DNA from: Litomosoides sigmodontis
Taxonomy: Eukaryota > Nematoda > Chromadorea > Rhabditida > Onchocercidae
Assembly (NCBI GenBank): GCA_963070105.1
Contig: OY718803.1
Span: 10,940,327-11,004,326 of the forward strand
Length of the DNA: 64,000 bases
Direction: 5' to 3'
Part shown: one piece after another, positions 59,499-64,000 of the stretch
Layout of the letters: each line of letters starts with the position of its first letter
How positions within the stretch are numbered: position 1 is the stretch's first letter
Program-made: the position numbers and the translations under genes
Notes under the pieces: model-generated
What the model saw: only the letters and a program-made list of their open reading frames with translations
The model's database searches: none
What the model was told of the DNA's origin: nothing

Positions 59499-62400
59499 TC
59501 ACATCATACCTTGTGGAGGTAAACCGAACTGATTATTTCCAGCCATCTGGAAACCTTGTTTAAATGTCGGATTTACCGCTGAATAAGTGCTCACATCTGA
59601 TTGTTGCTGTTGTCCAAATATTTGCGGTGACGTCGGTAAACCAAAAGTCATTGGCGGAGGTGCTAGATGTGTAATACCCATAGTGCTTAATGGTGGCATT
59701 GGGAAAGTTAAACCCGAAAACTGTGAAGGAGCTGTAAACGGAGATGCGGATATTTGCGGAGGTAATGGTGGGATTATGCATGATCCTTGCTGCTGGCACG
59801 GCAAGTTTGAAAACATCTGAGGTACTACACCTGCTATCGTTGACTGGGGAGACGAAGACGAAGCTGCAAAGGTAAGACGTTTCCCGCTTTCTCATAACAT
59901 AAACTACAGTAATTGAAACGCTTTTCATTAAGATTATTTTAAAAATTTCCTAAACATATAACAGCAAACATCGAATCAGAAATGTGATGCTCACGGTTAT
60001 AAACAGGAGGATGTGATGGATATTGCTGATCATGCATATATTGCTGCTGCTGCGATGAGTAATATGACTGCTGATGGATTGATGCTGATGTTCTATCATA
60101 GTGCTGAAGTAATACCTCCTCTTCTATCTTCTTCCTCTTTAGAAAAACTTCGACAAAAACTTCATGGTATGTTAAAAGTTATAAAAATCAAAACCTCGGC
60201 TTATCTTAATAATACATGTGAGACTCAAATAGCGCTTACTAACATATTTCGCAATACTTCCTTGAAAATTACTCCGTATTAAAGTAGCGCCTTACCCAAC
60301 TTATTAGTTCTGTATTTACTTGAGTTTATAAAAGCTTAAAGCTGAATGTTGAAGAAATGTAAAAAAACCTCCGTATCCACTGAATCTATGAAATTTTGTT
60401 GCTGCTGTTGAACTTCTTGATTTACATTTGCATAATTTATACCACTATTTTGAACAGGGTAGGGCTGCTCAGTTCCAGAAGATGTCGATAAATCAAACGT
60501 TGGAAGTGCACACGAAGGAGGCGGTATAACGCTCATTTTGGTACTGCTCGTGGTTAACGGTTGTTCCTGCAACAAATGTGATAGAAAATAACTAACACCA
60601 AATTGTAAATAAATTTTTTGAAATTTAATTAGCTATACAAATAGCAACTTTTCTTCATCAGTACCGTTTTCACCTACTCTCTTTTGAACATCAAAAACTT
60701 TCCATAGTCTGCATTCGATATTTATTTTGTGATATAGAGACAAACCCAGAACAGAAATATTTTCTTTAGTCAAAATTTCCCATGACATAAACTTAACCAT
60801 GATAGACTGTATAGGTGCTGAGAATCTTGCAGAACATATTTCGCTTGAATAAGGGACAGTAACTAATGCCGCTTTAGCTGCTGTATGATCAGATACTGCT
60901 GGCTAAAGGTATCAATTATTACAATACAAAGTTGAATACAGAAGTTTCAAAATTTTTCAAAAAAGAAACTACACTAAAAAAAGAACAGAAAGTGTAAGTT
61001 AAACAGAAAGAGTAACTACGACCTAATTACGAAAAAACCAAACCTGTCTCAGAATCGGTGACATAAATGAACTTGGATCTGGGAATTTTGAAACAGGTTG
61101 TACAGTATCAATTTGTGGAATACCTGTGTTGCCTAAAAATGAATTATGCACATAAAGACGAATATTTGTTTCGATGACTTCGATAGAAATTGGCTATAGA
61201 GAGAGTAGTAATCACACTCTATTACGACTATTTCTAATGTTTGAAATTTTAGGTCGAAGTATATCACATAGAATTTATAAGCGTAAAACATAACAGTTTC
61301 ATAATTTGCTTCAAAAGTTAAGTAATGCTGTTCATAATGCCATTTATCAATTCTTAATACTGCAAGCAGTACATATCAAAAGTACATATGAAATCATTGT
61401 ACAGACAAATTTTAACCATCGTGATCCAAATAAGAGGAAATATCTTATTCAAAAACCTATGAAAAATGTTCGAGTGACATTACATACCTGGTTGGGGAAT
61501 GTTAACAGCGCTATTGGCGGTGACAGAAGGTGCTAAATGGCCCGAATTATCAGCGCTCATCAACGATGAATCTGTACCATTTAACTGTTGTTTAAGCATA
61601 GCAGCAATTTCTTCACCCTTCAGTGGACCTCGTCGATCACCTGGTATGCGATGCAGATAACCGTAACCGATATCACATCCTAAGCATCCTTCGCCGCCCC
61701 AAGCTGAGTTGGGTGTAAGCGAGACCTGAAAAAAAAAACGTATCTCCATTTAATTAAAATTTTAAGAACCTGACATACACTTCCCAACGAATAAAAAAAC
61801 GTCGCACTATTAAATTCAATTTCTCAAACATGAGAAAATAAGACACACCTCTCGTACAGAATCACTCTCCGTATTATAAACATATAACTTGATCGGTTTT
61901 CCTTCGTTAGCTTGTAGATGAGCAATAAGATCATCGGCCTAAACAAGATAATATATAAGCTTGCTGCAATCTAGTATATTCCAGTAGCAAAACAAGGAAT
62001 CGAAATGCTTAGCCATTCATCGTTAAATCCTTGCAATGAGACATTCATGACCAATTTATCTCTTAAGCCACAATTCCTTTCTTTCACTTTATTTCTTATT
62101 TTTGTCTTAGTATTCAGTTCAAACACAACTAAGAAGGAGGAATGATTCTAATAATACAATTGAAAATATCAAAAGATCATAATTTTTAAAGAAAAAATCA
62201 AAAACTCCGACATCCAGATTCTGCTTTTACCAGATCCCAAGTTTTCACAAATAAGACTTCACATCGGTTAAGAACTTTAACAAATGAGTTAATAACCAAC
62301 TAATTATTTATTAAAATATATTCATAAAATGGCAAACCTGGTTTAAGACAGATTCTGCTCCAAGGATATAGTCAAAGTTCGATTGTAAGCCAGCGATTTC

Positions 62401-63868
62401 TGCCGGAGAATTGGGTTGAACTTGCACAACATGCCAAACATTTTCACGAGCACCTTCAAATGAGCAGAATCGAATTGAAATACCGAGTAGTCCTTGCCCA
62501 CCCCACATTTGAGATGGTGTGATTTGCGTCTGCCGAACTGTTTGAGTTTTGCTAGAAATGAAAAGTAATTACTGGAAACAAGTATACAAACTGACTGCTT
62601 CACTGACGGAAAACTAAATTTAAAATGTAAATACTCAAGAAAGAACGTAATCACCCATTTTGACGTAATCACGCCATCGTACAAAATGTAAGTGAAGAAA
62701 TCTTACCAAAAAAGAAGCAATGTCCCACAAAAGACATTTAAGGCTTTAACGATGTTAATATACTAGCAGACAGGTAATAAAGGTATCCAATGAATAAACA
62801 ACTTACCTATTATAAACGGTGAGTTCTAACGGCCGTTCCACATGTTGCTTTAAAATATCCTTTAAAGTATCATTATCTGAATCCTGAAATAAAAACCATA
62901 TTACTATAATAACTACTTCTCACCCACATATAAAAGCATCTCAAATTCTATCTGCATTTCACAATAATACACCAATGGCTACTCGACATTCTGCAACCTT
63001 TACTACGTATTTTCTTTGATAACCAAAACGTTTCTATTAGCACGACTACCGACACCATTAAACATAACATTATGAGATCCCAATAACATCGTCATGTCAA
63101 TTAGCAAATACTAGGATAAGTCGAGTTATCAACTACGATGTTATTCTGTGCCGACATATAAAAAATGACACAAATTTGCCTTTCATGAGCTTGTTCACTT
63201 TTTTCAGGTGTTTTATGTACAATCTAAGTTACGAAATAGTTCGGCATCTGCGGTCCTGTAATACTCAACGCGCAGTGTACTTGACGGCACTGTCCTAACC
63301 TCCGAAAAAAAATGGAGCAAAGTAAATACTTACCAGCCGTGTGTTTCCAATACAAACAATAAAATCGAAAAATGGTTCTAGTCCAGCAGCTTGCCCAGGT
63401 GAATTGTCTTGTACCTAAATGTTTTTTGGAGTTGATTTCTTGCGCAAAAACAAAGAACAGGAAATGATCATAAACGATGAATGAAACGCAATACGAAAAT
63501 TTTGAAATAGTATTGAGAAATTTGATGTGGCAAGGTGAATGAAAAGTTAATTAATCGAACTGTATTATTCTATATTACTTTTATTTTATTCGATATAATA
63601 TCAGTTCAAAAGCAACTTTATAGCAATCGCTACATTTAAATTCAAATTCTGATTAAAATTTCGGCATTGGCAGAAGTATAAAGAAAGCTCATAATTTTCC
63701 GTAATACCAATGTGCAATAATCGGCTGTAAGAAGATATCAGCCCATAACTCATACCATTTAATAAACAATCACTAGAAAGAAAATGTAAAAAGAAATAAG
63801 CTAACTCTTAATACGTGATAGCCATCGGTACCACCACCAGGAATATTTGCGCTCCCAGAGTTCCCCAT
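59499..63868 (-). CDS. GORASP: Golgi reassembly stacking protein (GRASP55/65 family)
   Basis: Eleven minus-strand exons: 63806-63868, 63334-63414, 62807-62883, 62338-62551, 61849-61938, 61488-61725, 61044-61132, 60798-60902, 60369-60566, 59995-60103 and 59499-59863; 1,629 bases, 542 residues. It begins [20 protein letters not shown], with Gly2 as a myristoylation site. PDZ1 is about 5-105 ([20 protein letters not shown]) and PDZ2 about 108-210 ([35 protein letters not shown], then [20 protein letters not shown]). The rest is a low-complexity Pro/Ser/Gln tail ending FGLPPQGMM. GRASPs tether Golgi cisternae by PDZ-mediated oligomerisation and also act in unconventional secretion. The exon 10 ends (acceptor TTACTTCAG, donor AACC|GTGAGC) were chosen by phase. 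The PDZ half is certain; the tail exons have no alignable homolog that I recall. Confidence 0.96.
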
Positions 63869-63888
63869 TGAATGTGTTGCAACAAAAT

Positions 63889-63897
63889 CTGCAATGA
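63889..63897 (-). promoter_or_regulatory. Probable SL1 trans-splice acceptor of the GRASP gene
   Basis: GTCATTGCAG on the minus strand ends 20 bases before the ATG at 63868, leaving a very short leader. No coding exon is expected upstream. Confidence 0.5.
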
Positions 63898-64000
63898 CCA
63901 ATTAGCTACTGTTTGGAATTAAAATACATGGTAGCTGCGTTATCATTTACGTATATGCACAGCATAACTCGAAACTAGCTTTTTCTCTTTTTATGTCCTA

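Overview
This window is a stretch of an AT-rich nematode nuclear genome, most likely from a filarial (spirurid, Onchocercidae) worm. The evidence is the base composition, the short introns with TTTCAG/TTTTAG acceptors, start codons that sit just downstream of a splice acceptor (as in SL1 trans-spliced messages), and four genes that are clearly animal and nematode-like. I cannot name the species from sequence alone. Exon models were built by hand: I translated each exon, matched it to remembered family members, and required reading phase to be kept across every junction.

Layout. (1) 1-2642, minus: a PCMTD1/2-type protein-isoaspartate methyltransferase-domain protein, running off the left edge. 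(2) 2.6-6.6 kb: divergent intergenic region with CA and CT microsatellites and two GC-richer patches, one holding a 30-bp tandem duplication. (3) 6738-51451, plus: one large gene of about 58 exons encoding a roughly 3,080-residue UNC-73/Trio/Kalirin ortholog. Its order is CRAL-TRIO, spectrin repeats, DH1-PH1, SH3, linker, DH2-PH2, Ser-rich tail, second SH3, Ig, FnIII and a C-terminal kinase-like domain. The 5' half is dense with small exons. The linker regions hold introns of up to 8.5 kb, and two candidate alternative first exons lie at module boundaries. (4) 53705-57156, minus: smu-1 (SMU1 splicing factor), 13 exons, 509 residues. (5) 59499-63868, minus: a Golgi reassembly stacking protein (GRASP55/65), 11 exons, 542 residues.

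The most striking observation is the C-terminal kinase-like domain of the UNC-73 ortholog. As I recall it, C. elegans UNC-73 lacks this domain. Here the fold is complete (lysine, alpha-C glutamate region, DFG and the later helices are all present), but the catalytic loop reads HLAIQPEN where Trio reads HLDLKPEN, so it should be a pseudokinase. The same gene appears to use two GC-AG introns within about 1 kb of its Rac-GEF module, and its Ig domain lacks one canonical cysteine.

The genes are not a pathway. UNC-73 is a cytoplasmic Rac/Rho activator for axon guidance and cell migration, SMU-1 is spliceosomal, GRASP is Golgi-membrane bound and PCMTD is a probable ubiquitin-ligase adaptor. They are ordinary chromosomal neighbours. 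smu-1 and GRASP share a strand, 2.3 kb apart.
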